Origin: an uncultured Sutterella sp.
Lineage (GTDB): Bacteria; Pseudomonadota; Gammaproteobacteria; Burkholderiales; Burkholderiaceae_F
NCBI GenBank assembly: GCA_900754475.1
Contig: CAAECY010000031.1
Span: forward strand, 1 to 6,146
Length of the DNA: 6,146 nt
Reading direction: 5' to 3'
The notes beneath the pieces were generated by a model. That model was not told the origin of the DNA. It searched no databases and was given only the letters and a program-made list of their open reading frames with translations. Shown piece after piece: positions 1 through 6,111 of the stretch. Position 1 is the first letter of the stretch. The number at the start of each line of letters is the position of its first letter. Position numbers and translations under genes: made by a program.

Positions 1-254
1 GGAGGTGAAAGACGACAGTTCTCGAAGCTCAGAGTGACGGTTTTCGGGGTGCCGACGACCTCCCCTTCGCGAAAATCGGAGAGCATCGAGCGACCGAAGT
101 CGACGCGGGAGGTCGACGTCGACGCAAAGCGGCAAGACGAGGCCACGATGCGCCCCGAGATGTTAAGCTCGAGCGTACTGTAGTCGTCAGCGGCTGTTGC
201 GGGAGCGACCGCGCAAACTGCGGCCAAAGCCATCGGAATGGCCAATCGAACCAT
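1..254 (-). CDS. Minor fimbrial subunit (type 1 pilin family), 3' part outside window
   Basis: Only the first 84 codons are present; the frame is still open at the left edge. The start is ATG at 252-254, six bases after a perfect AGGAGG. Residues 1-22 form a Sec signal peptide (MVRLAIPMALAAV, then a cleavage site near ATAA/DDY). The mature start, YSTLELNISGRI (25-36), has the alternating pattern of a donor-strand N-terminal extension followed by the first pilin strand. Cys41 (ASSCRF) and Cys80 (ENCRLS) stand where type 1 pilins form their conserved disulfide, and VDFGRS (51-56) matches the usual 'v.lG' step. A subunit with a donor strand can sit inside the fibre, so an adaptor or minor pilin between adhesin and shaft is likely; a second major pilin cannot be excluded without the C-terminus. 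It follows the adhesin gene by 12 bases, in the same operon. Confidence 0.85.
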   Translation of the reverse strand, partial: MVRLAIPMALAAVCAVAPATAADDYSTLELNISGRIVASSCRFASTSTSRVDFGRSMLSDFREGEVVGTPKTVTLSFENCRLSP

Positions 255-266
255 AGCGATCCTCCT
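255..266 (-). promoter_or_regulatory. Consensus Shine-Dalgarno site of the minor subunit gene
   Basis: The 12-base gap between the adhesin stop codon (TAA, 267-269) and the minor subunit ATG (252-254) reads AGGAGGATCGCT on the minus strand. AGGAGG occupies 261-266 and lies six bases from the ATG, which fixes that start. It is the only full consensus ribosome binding site in the window, so this gene is probably translated independently of upstream ribosomes. Confidence 0.88.
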
Positions 267-1358
267 TTATTGAAATTCGGCGGTGATTTCCACCGTCGTT
301 TCGTAGTTGCCCGCACGCCTTACGGCGCCTCGTTGGCACAGCCCCCAGGTGATGGGCATCGTGAGGCGCCCGTCGCTGCCGAGCTTACCGGCATCACGTG
401 GGACGTTCCATGCTTCGCCGTCGCTACAGAGGTAGGGCTGCGACGAATCGAGCGTATAGACGAGCGAGAGATCCTCGTAGTTGCGGAACGCAGCTTCATT
501 CGAGTCCGGGTACGTGCCGTGGGTCGGTCTGAGCGTCACGGTGACGGCCGACTGTGCGGCCCACCGCCCGCAACCGTAGCTGAGCGTCGTCTCGCGCGAG
601 TCGACGATCGAATCTTTCGGCACCTGGTTCATTGCCGGAAGCGCCTTGAAGCGAACGTTCCCAGGCGTGAGCGAGAGCTCGCAGGGTTCGCCGAATACGA
701 AATCCGTAGGGGGCAGCAACACGTTGTCGCCGTCTCGCAACTCGAGAATGTTGACAAACAGGTTGAGAACCTTGCCGGCCATGGCTGTCAATTGCAATCC
801 CCGGGTCGAAACCTGTCGGGTTTCGACGAGGTGCCGAATGGTCTCCTTGGAGCAGGGATGCTCTTTGCAAACGAGTTGCACGCGAACGTTGTTTGCTTGG
901 TATTGAGCGTAATTGAAGACCTTGGCGACTACGAGAATTTCGACGTAAGTCGGGTAATTTCGAATTTGATTCGGGGTGACGGCGGCCCACGGAGTGTCAT
1001 GAGGCATGTTGATTTCGGCGTTGCCGATGCTGATACTCACCGCGCTGTAAATATCGAACTTCAGTTGTCCCGTAACGGCGAGCTGAAGGCCGTGCCCCAG
1101 ATCAATAGGAGCCGAAACCGGCGTATCGTTTCCATGACCGATCCCCCCACCGGCGCTGCCGAGCGCTCCGAGGAGCGGAGCTTTAAACGTCGGAGAGCGC
1201 GAGATGAGCTCGCTCTGCCAGAGGACCCCCGTCGACATGGCCCGATTGAGGGCTTCGTCGTCGATCTTGATCGTCTGTGCGACCGCCGTTTGTGCGGCAA
1301 GGGCGAGCCCGAGGGCGGCCAGGCTCGCGACCGCGATGTTTGGAATTCGAAAAGTCAT
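267..1358 (-). CDS. Putative two-domain fimbrial tip adhesin
   Basis: This 363-residue protein is exported by Sec: residues 1-27 form a signal peptide (MTFRIPNIAVASL, cleavage near AVA/Q). Residues about 28-220 are a domain I do not recognise, with one close cysteine pair (Cys164, Cys169) and a Gly-rich segment at 64-76. Residues about 221-363 look like a pilin domain: Cys226 and Cys263 (PCELSLTPGNVRF ... LSYGCG) could form the pilin disulfide, Cys311 and Cys341 a second one, and the C-terminus NYETTVEITAEFQ is an alternating final strand. A mature length near 336 residues and the lectin-plus-pilin layout match the tip adhesin class (FimH, PapG, F17G), though I see no close likeness to any one of them. 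There is no evident N-terminal donor strand, as expected at a tip. The ATG lies one base after the usher stop (TGATATG), implying coupled translation. An in-frame extension upstream is Arg-rich shadow of the usher. Receptor unknown; a large minor subunit is the alternative. Confidence 0.75.
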   Translation of the reverse strand: MTFRIPNIAVASLAALGLALAAQTAVAQTIKIDDEALNRAMSTGVLWQSELISRSPTFKAPLLGALGSAGGGIGHGNDTPVSAPIDLGHGLQLAVTGQLKFDIYSAVSISIGNAEINMPHDTPWAAVTPNQIRNYPTYVEILVVAKVFNYAQYQANNVRVQLVCKEHPCSKETIRHLVETRQVSTRGLQLTAMAGKVLNLFVNILELRDGDNVLLPPTDFVFGEPCELSLTPGNVRFKALPAMNQVPKDSIVDSRETTLSYGCGRWAAQSAVTVTLRPTHGTYPDSNEAAFRNYEDLSLVYTLDSSQPYLCSDGEAWNVPRDAGKLGSDGRLTMPITWGLCQRGAVRRAGNYETTVEITAEFQ

Positions 1359-1359
1359 A

Positions 1360-3942
1360 TCACTTGGTTTCTTCAAAAGGACGGCACACGAGCGTGATGC
1401 GCTGGACCTTGTCGTCGGGCGCTTGCGGGTCAAGGCGATAGGACGTGCGGCACCGTTGCGACCGGTTGCCGTCGTCCTTCCAGCGCGCCGACAGAACGCC
1501 TTCGAGCGGCAGCGCACCGAAGTACGCGCGGCCCTCTTCGTCCGTGACGGTTTCAAGCGCAAAGGCGTCTCGCTCTTCGAGCATCACGGTGCTCCCGAAG
1601 GGAACGGGCGTGCCGTTCGGATCGGTGAGCGACGCAAGCACGCGGCGTCCGCGCAACGTTTCAAAGGGAATCGACACGACGGCACCGTCCGCCGGGACGA
1701 CGCGCTTCAGATAGACGGGCAACTGCACGTTGAGAGGCAGCGCGTCGACGTCGACCGTCAGGTCGTTGACGCGGTACTCGTTGAGGTGCGTGACGATGCT
1801 CGTCTCGCCCGCGTGGGTCGAATCGATCCCGTTTTTGAACACGGCCTCGGGCACGTCCGGGAAGTGTGCGACAACGTGACCGCCGTAGAGTTCGCGCGTG
1901 AGGTAGAACCCCTGCGAGAGGAGGGCGACGCCGCCCGAGAGCGACCCGCCCACGGCGTAGTTCCCGTCCGAAGCACTCACGTTGAGGCCCGCGCGCACCC
2001 GGTTGGCACGGTAGTCGGCCGAGGCCGAGAACCGATTGGCGTCGCCCGACTGGGAATGTTCGGCCTGAAGCGAATACGAAAAGTCGCCGTTTTCAAGAGC
2101 CGAACCCGACGCCGAAACCGACGTGTCGACGCCGTCGTCCGTGTAGACGAAGCCCGTACCGATCGTGTGCCCGAAGTGGGCGGCGCTCCCCGTCAAGACG
2201 TCGAGCGGAATCGTGAACTGAAGGGCCGCCGTGCGGTCTCGCCCGCCTTCGAAACCCGAGTAATGGGTTTGTTGGACGGACAAGTTGACGCCGATTCCCC
2301 GCACGGTCGTATTCCACGAGACCGAGTAGGACGAATTTTCCCGGTTCTCCTCGCGCTCTTCGCGTCGCATCGAGGCGTAGAGACTCCCGTATTTATTCAT
2401 GGTCTGCGAGAGATTGAGGCTCCAGCGCGACTTGAGGGCCCCGCGAAGTCCGTAGCGGTCGCTCGGACGATACGCTTCGTCGATCGTGCGGTAGTCGCCC
2501 GCTTCGTAGTGCTCGTACTGAAGCGAGAGGTAGGAGCCCGTCGCTTCGACGTAGCGGTTCCAGCCCAACGACCAACCCCGACCGTTCCGATGAATGTCGT
2601 CGACGTCGGAGCGCGCGTAGCGCCACTGCGCGTCGACGCTCCCTACGATCGGGATCATCCACGCGGCGCCGACGAGTCCGTTGAAGTAGTCGGGCGTCGT
2701 TTGGTTCGCGCCGAAAATCGTCGTATTGAACGGAAGCCCGTAACCTGCGTCAAGCGCCAGCACGCCGGGGTCGTCTCCGGCACCCGAACGGTCGAGGACG
2801 CCCGCCGCTACGGACCAACGCGTCTTCCCGGTGCGCAGCTGTTTGGCGTTCGTAGTGAATGGAACGACGAAGACGCGTTCGCGCCCGTCCGCTTCCGTAA
2901 TCGTGACCTCCAGGTCGCCCGAGCCGATCGAAGCGGGCAGGTTCTGAAGCGTGAAGGCACCGGGCGAAACGATGCGTTCGTAAATCACATACCCCGCACG
3001 ACGCACCGTGACGCGCGCCTGCGTTTGGGCGTAGCCCGTCACGACCGGCACGAAGTCGAGTTCGTCGTCGGCCGTAAGGCTCGTGTCGACGTAAAGCTCA
3101 GCCCCGCGGATCGTCACACCCTGCGAAAAGAAGGGCGACGTCGTGAAATTCCCCGCCTTGAGACGCGAACGCGTCTCGGGGAAGATGCGCGTGAGGTAGA
3201 GGTTCTGAAGGGACGTGTCGTTGTTCGAGGTTTGACCCGTTCGGTCGTAGGAAACACTCCCGTCGGCGATGAGGCGCCAGCGGTCGAAGTTCGCCCGGGT
3301 GTTGAAGGACCCGTAGAAATGGTCCGCATCGTCGCCCCCGGACGTAAAGCGTCGATCGGCCGAGAGTCGGTAGTTCGCAAGCAACGCGGGCTCGCCCCAG
3401 TCCCAAGAGGTAACGGGCGCGAGCGTCGGACGACGGGCGCTGAACCAGCTCTCCGGAACGAGAAAGTCGATCGATTGCTCGACGGTCGACACCCGAACGC
3501 GGGTCCCGGGAATGAGGGTCGAGACCTGGTCGGTCGTGACGAGGGTCGAGGGCGTCAGCGCACGGAAGGCTTCGGGCAGATCGGGGTTCGTTTCGTCGAA
3601 AGGCAGATCCGCCAAAAGACGGGCCGGAAAGCGAACGCGGTAGCGCGTTCCCGTCGACTCGACCGTCACGACCTGGCGTTGCACGAAGCGGCCGTTCACG
3701 AGAATGTCGTAGGCGCGGGTGCCGACGATCGACTCGGACTCGTGCGACTGCAGGTCGGAGACCGATACGTCGCGCCCGAAGAGCGACTTGAGGGTTGCGG
3801 CATCGAACGCCGCGTCGAGCTCGGCGGCGGCCTCGGCCGTGAGCGGCGCCGCGTCGACCGTAACGTCGTCGTCGGCATGAAGCGGCGCCGAAAATACGGC
3901 CGCAAGAGCGAGAGCGAGTGTTCGCTGTCGGAGTGGCGTCAT
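1360..3942 (-). CDS. Fimbrial outer-membrane usher (FimD/PapC family)
   Basis: The usher is the 860-residue outer-membrane channel that takes chaperone-subunit complexes and polymerises them. Residues 1-23 are the signal peptide (MTPLRQRTLALALAAV, LHA/DDD). The N-terminal chaperone-binding domain spans about 24-165 (FDAATLKSLFG at 46-56; AYDILVNGRFV at 77-87). The barrel starts near WDWGEPALLANYRL (180-193). The plug region includes VVTGYAQTQARVTV (300-313), and the family signature PGAFTLQNL (327-335) with SGDLEVTITEADG (341-353) follows. VPFTTNAKQLRTGKTRWSVAAG (starting at 360) returns to the barrel. The C-terminal domains include PFGSTVML (781-788) and Cys831/Cys853. Length is usual for the family. 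The ATG at 3940-3942 overlaps the chaperone 2 stop as ATGA; another ATG five codons upstream (3955-3957) is possible but gives a less natural signal peptide. Odd points: no cysteine in the N-terminal domain, and about 22 acidic, Ala-rich residues before the first conserved Phe. Confidence 0.96.
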   Translation of the reverse strand: MTPLRQRTLALALAAVFSAPLHADDDVTVDAAPLTAEAAAELDAAFDAATLKSLFGRDVSVSDLQSHESESIVGTRAYDILVNGRFVQRQVVTVESTGTRYRVRFPARLLADLPFDETNPDLPEAFRALTPSTLVTTDQVSTLIPGTRVRVSTVEQSIDFLVPESWFSARRPTLAPVTSWDWGEPALLANYRLSADRRFTSGGDDADHFYGSFNTRANFDRWRLIADGSVSYDRTGQTSNNDTSLQNLYLTRIFPETRSRLKAGNFTTSPFFSQGVTIRGAELYVDTSLTADDELDFVPVVTGYAQTQARVTVRRAGYVIYERIVSPGAFTLQNLPASIGSGDLEVTITEADGRERVFVVPFTTNAKQLRTGKTRWSVAAGVLDRSGAGDDPGVLALDAGYGLPFNTTIFGANQTTPDYFNGLVGAAWMIPIVGSVDAQWRYARSDVDDIHRNGRGWSLGWNRYVEATGSYLSLQYEHYEAGDYRTIDEAYRPSDRYGLRGALKSRWSLNLSQTMNKYGSLYASMRREEREENRENSSYSVSWNTTVRGIGVNLSVQQTHYSGFEGGRDRTAALQFTIPLDVLTGSAAHFGHTIGTGFVYTDDGVDTSVSASGSALENGDFSYSLQAEHSQSGDANRFSASADYRANRVRAGLNVSASDGNYAVGGSLSGGVALLSQGFYLTRELYGGHVVAHFPDVPEAVFKNGIDSTHAGETSIVTHLNEYRVNDLTVDVDALPLNVQLPVYLKRVVPADGAVVSIPFETLRGRRVLASLTDPNGTPVPFGSTVMLEERDAFALETVTDEEGRAYFGALPLEGVLSARWKDDGNRSQRCRTSYRLDPQAPDDKVQRITLVCRPFEETK

Positions 3943-4667
3943 TGTTCGGTGTTCCATCGCAGGGGAGTGCTCGGGCGTCCTTCGTCGTCGAGCAACCGCG
4001 CTTCGACGAGGGACGACGCCGGAGCGTCGAATTCAAAGCGCCCCGTCATCGGGGCGAGCATGGGTTTGCGAGCGTCGGGGGCGAGCACGGGCTTTCCCGC
4101 GACCTCAAGCGAGTCGAGCGTGAGCCAAAACGGCGTGGCGTTGCGAAGCGCCATGCGCCCGTTCTCGGTCTTCTCAAGCTTCAAGTCGCTTCGAGCGCGC
4201 TCGATCGGATCGACGTCGCGTAACGCCTCGGGTCGCATGAAAACCTTCACGAGGGCGGCAAGCACCGACGTGACGCGCGTATCGGAGTCGGGCGACGCTT
4301 TCGGAATGAAGCGTGCACGCAGAAAGCAGAGCGATTCGACTTCACCCGGCGCATCGAGCAAAACGACGCGCACGATCTCGGAATCGCCCGCAGCGAGCGG
4401 CTTGAGGGGGCGTTCGACCGTCGCCAATCGGCAAAGGTCCCGATCGGCCGTCCCGTCGGTACGCGCTTCGAGCATCGCGGTGTTCAAAAGCACCGTGTCG
4501 CGTCCGCGATTGACGAGCGTGAGCGTGCTACTTCCGCGCCCGGCATCGAGCACGATGCGGGTTCGCGAGAATTCGATGCGGTTGGCGTCGAAGTCAAGCG
4601 CGGAGGCAACGGTGGCGGCGGGGCTCGCGGCAAGGAGCGCCAACGCGCCCCAGAGTACGGCCCGCAT
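3939..4667 (-). CDS. Second periplasmic pilus chaperone (PapD-like)
   Basis: A 242-residue PapD-family chaperone, acting in the periplasm to fold and cap pilus subunits. Residues 1-23 form a signal peptide (MRAVLWGALALLAAS, VASA/LDFD). The two residues that anchor the subunit C-terminus are present: Arg37 in RTRIVLD and Lys141 in ALVKVFMRP. The segment between strand F1 (ESLCFLRARF, 111-120) and G1 (136-146) is short, which suggests the FGS class. The C-terminal domain includes NATPFWLTLDSLEVAGK (176-192). It is divergent: the usual RESLFWLN is here VESLCFLR, and Cys79 and Cys114 may form a non-standard disulfide. The ATG at 4665-4667 follows the chaperone 1 stop by two bases; a TTG two codons upstream would overlap that stop. 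No clear Shine-Dalgarno is seen, so coupling is likely. Its place next to the usher and adhesin would fit a role dedicated to a tip subunit, but that is inference. Confidence 0.9.
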   Translation of the reverse strand: MRAVLWGALALLAASPAATVASALDFDANRIEFSRTRIVLDAGRGSSTLTLVNRGRDTVLLNTAMLEARTDGTADRDLCRLATVERPLKPLAAGDSEIVRVVLLDAPGEVESLCFLRARFIPKASPDSDTRVTSVLAALVKVFMRPEALRDVDPIERARSDLKLEKTENGRMALRNATPFWLTLDSLEVAGKPVLAPDARKPMLAPMTGRFEFDAPASSLVEARLLDDEGRPSTPLRWNTEQ

Positions 4668-4669
4668 CG

Positions 4670-5374
4670 TCAAGGCGCGGCCGGAACGACACGGCCCGTC
4701 ACGACTCCACCGTAATCGTCGACGCCGTCCCAGCGAACCGTTGCGTCGGCGGGATGTTCGCCCACGGTGAGAGAGGTTCGCTCGAAGGGCTTCACGATCA
4801 GATGCTCGGCGTAGCGCTTCCCTTCGATCGAGACGTTCGCAAGCGTCACGTGAAGGGGCGACCCGTTTTCAACCGTGAGGGTGTTGCCGTCACGCGTCCA
4901 GGCGAGCCCCCAGATGGCGTCCTGCATGTTGGCGTCGACACCTTCGGGGCGATAAAAGACCTTGAGACGCGAGGCGTAGCGGATGAGGAGCGTGTTTTTG
5001 GAACTTTGGTCGCCCACGCCCGGCGTCGCTTCGCTCGAAAGCAAAAAGAGCGATTCGCGGTCCTTGGGAAGGGCCTCGGGGTCGAGCACGGTCACGGTGA
5101 CGCGCACCTGCTTGCCCGTGGGCATCAGGGCGACGGGCGGCGTTGCGATCACGTCGCTGCGACGTTCGCGCGTGAAATAGTCGAGTGCGGTGTTTTTGGC
5201 GGCGTAAGGGACGTCGGAGCCGTTCGTCAGGATGCAGCTCCCCGATTGGCGTCCGTGGTCGATCACGATGCGCGTTACGTCGACGCCGAAACCTTGAGGA
5301 AGGTCGTTCGGAGCAGCGCTGAGCGGCATGACGACGGCGGCAGCCAGCGCGGCGAGGAAGGAGGAAATTCGCAT
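4670..5374 (-). CDS. First periplasmic pilus chaperone (PapD/FimC family)
   Basis: A 234-residue chaperone with a 20-residue signal peptide (MRISSFLAALAAAVV, LSA/AP). It carries the family hallmarks: Arg35 in DVTRIVID, ATPPVALMPTGKQVRV (77-92), DRESLFLL (105-112), and Lys138 in RLKVFYRP (136-143). The loop between F1 and G1 is short, placing it in the FGS class that builds rod-like or adhesive-tip pili. The C-terminal domain has ENGSPLHVTLANVSIEGK (169-186) and VKPFERTSL (194-202). It is closer to the textbook family pattern than chaperone 2, and it lies directly behind the major pilin, so it probably serves the shaft subunit. The ATG at 5372-5374 begins a clean signal peptide; a TTG start at 5416 would lie inside the terminator hairpin. 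There is no Shine-Dalgarno: the leader before the ATG is pyrimidine-rich (CTTCTTTTTTGCC). Cys47 is unpaired. Confidence 0.94.
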   Translation of the reverse strand: MRISSFLAALAAAVVMPLSAAPNDLPQGFGVDVTRIVIDHGRQSGSCILTNGSDVPYAAKNTALDYFTRERRSDVIATPPVALMPTGKQVRVTVTVLDPEALPKDRESLFLLSSEATPGVGDQSSKNTLLIRYASRLKVFYRPEGVDANMQDAIWGLAWTRDGNTLTVENGSPLHVTLANVSIEGKRYAEHLIVKPFERTSLTVGEHPADATVRWDGVDDYGGVVTGRVVPAAP

Positions 5375-5395
5375 GGCAAAAAAGAAGCCGAAGAC

Positions 5396-5427
5396 AAAAG
5401 AAGCGCTTGAAGACAAGCTTCAAGCGC
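5396..5427 (-). terminator. Attenuating intrinsic terminator between pilin and chaperone genes
   Basis: On the minus strand GCGCTTGAAG (5418-5427) pairs perfectly with CTTCAAGCGC (5403-5412) around the five-base loop CTTGT, giving a 10-bp stem. It is followed at once by TTCTTTTG. The hairpin starts 26 bases after the pilin TAA (5454-5456) and ends 28 bases before the chaperone 1 ATG. Since the chaperone has no other visible promoter, partial read-through is the simplest reading: much pilin mRNA, less mRNA for the assembly genes. Such internal terminators after the major pilin are common in fimbrial operons. The hairpin may also protect the 3' end of a pilin-only transcript. Confidence 0.8.
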
Positions 5428-5453
5428 AGTTCTCGATTACCGAGTTGTTCTTC

Positions 5454-6074
5454 TTAGAGGTATTCGAAGCCGACGGTCATCTGGCCCTTGAAGTTGCCGG
5501 CGACGGGTTCCGCATCCTTGATCCCCTGGAACCAGGCCGTGAAGAGAACGGTCGTGCCGACTTCGGCACTCTCACCCGGGGTGATGCTGTATTCGCTCAA
5601 TTTCGCTTTGGAGCTGCCGCTATTGAAAGTCAGCTCCTTTTGGTTGAGCTTGATGTGGATGCCCACCTGGGCGGATGCGCCCTTGTTATCAGACTGGACG
5701 GCCGTGAGGGCCTCTTCGTCGCGCGAACCCGTGACGCTCATGTGCTCGTCTTTGAACGTCAGCTGGACGAGTTCAAGCGGAATTTCGCCCGCTTTGTAAT
5801 CACCCGACGAATGGGCGAGGAGCTTGCAACCGGTGATCGTGAGCTTGAAGTTCTTTTCGGCCGTCATGTTTTCGGCCGTCTTCAGGAAGGAGGCACTGGC
5901 CACACCGAGGTTGACCGTCTTGTCCGAGTTTTCGCCGTCAATCTGACAACCGGATTCATAAATGCGCCCCGTAAAGACAACGGTGTGCGTGTCAGAGGCC
6001 GCGGCCTGCGCAACGGCGCTGCCGAGACCGAGAACGGTCACAAGACCGAGAGAGAGAATCGAGGGGGGGCACAT
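5454..6074 (-). CDS. Major fimbrial subunit (type 1 pilin family)
   Basis: A 206-residue FimA-like pilin, the probable shaft subunit given its first place in the operon and the terminator behind it. Mature sequence starts near residue 25 (AVAQA/AASD). THTVVFTGRIYESGCQI (29-45) is the donor-strand extension and first strand; Cys43 and Cys83 (ITGCKL) form the conserved disulfide; KTVNLGVAS (52-60) matches the 'v.lG' step; the C-terminus QMTVGFEYL has the final strand with penultimate aromatic needed for chaperone capping. The start is uncertain. ATG at 6072-6074 gives the short signal peptide MCPPSILSLGLVTVLGL, which lacks any Lys or Arg and has no Shine-Dalgarno. A GTG at 6123-6125 adds 17 residues including Arg and Lys but lies in the upstream terminator hairpin. 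Base composition is more AT-rich than the usher. Family assignment is firm; the 5' end is not. Confidence 0.9.
   Translation of the reverse strand: MCPPSILSLGLVTVLGLGSAVAQAAASDTHTVVFTGRIYESGCQIDGENSDKTVNLGVASASFLKTAENMTAEKNFKLTITGCKLLAHSSGDYKAGEIPLELVQLTFKDEHMSVTGSRDEEALTAVQSDNKGASAQVGIHIKLNQKELTFNSGSSKAKLSEYSITPGESAEVGTTVLFTAWFQGIKDAEPVAGNFKGQMTVGFEYL
6063..6069 (-). repeat. Homopolymer run of seven C just inside the pilin start
   Basis: On the minus strand the pilin begins ATGTG followed by seven C, then TCGATT. The tract encodes the last base of Cys2 plus Pro3 and Pro4. I see no run of the same base this long elsewhere in the window. Length change here would change which start codon is in frame with the pilin, so it is a possible slippage site, though seven is short for known phase-variable tracts. 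Confidence 0.5.
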
Positions 6075-6111
6075 TACGCCGTGCTTGTCAAGGGTATGAA
6101 GTCGGCATGTG

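Noticed and set aside
98..125. Repeated GTCGAC hexamers in the minor subunit gene
   Set aside because: They arise from ordinary TCG, ACG, GTC and GAC codons (residues ASTSTSRVD) and recur through the window; no spacing suggests an operator or array.
212..254. Lipoprotein signal in the minor subunit (LAAVC, Cys14)
   Set aside because: The residue before the cysteine is Val, which does not fit the lipobox, and a normal Sec cleavage site follows at residue 22.
1359..1562. 68-codon in-frame extension of the adhesin upstream of its ATG
   Set aside because: It overlaps the usher coding end, is Arg/Ser-rich and would bury the clear signal peptide that begins at 1358.
1204..4770. Open frame of 1188 codons on the plus strand, antisense to usher and chaperones
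   Set aside because: Its product is Arg- and Val-rich with no domain, and it runs exactly opposite well-supported genes. GC-rich codon use on the minus strand rarely gives antisense stops, which explains the length.
5375..5416. Longer N-terminus for chaperone 1 from a TTG at 5416
   Set aside because: It would start within the terminator hairpin and add residues before a complete signal peptide; the ATG at 5374 is the natural start.
5433..5445. Small inverted repeat CTCG-GTAAT-CGAG after the pilin stop
   Set aside because: A 4-bp stem is too weak and too likely by chance to call a separate element next to the strong 10-bp terminator.
6063..6091. TTGACA (6086-6091, minus strand) as a sigma70 -35 box for the pilin
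   Set aside because: At 17 bases the -10 position is CCCCCC, and such a promoter would start transcription inside the pilin gene. It could matter only if the region is rearranged in other cells.
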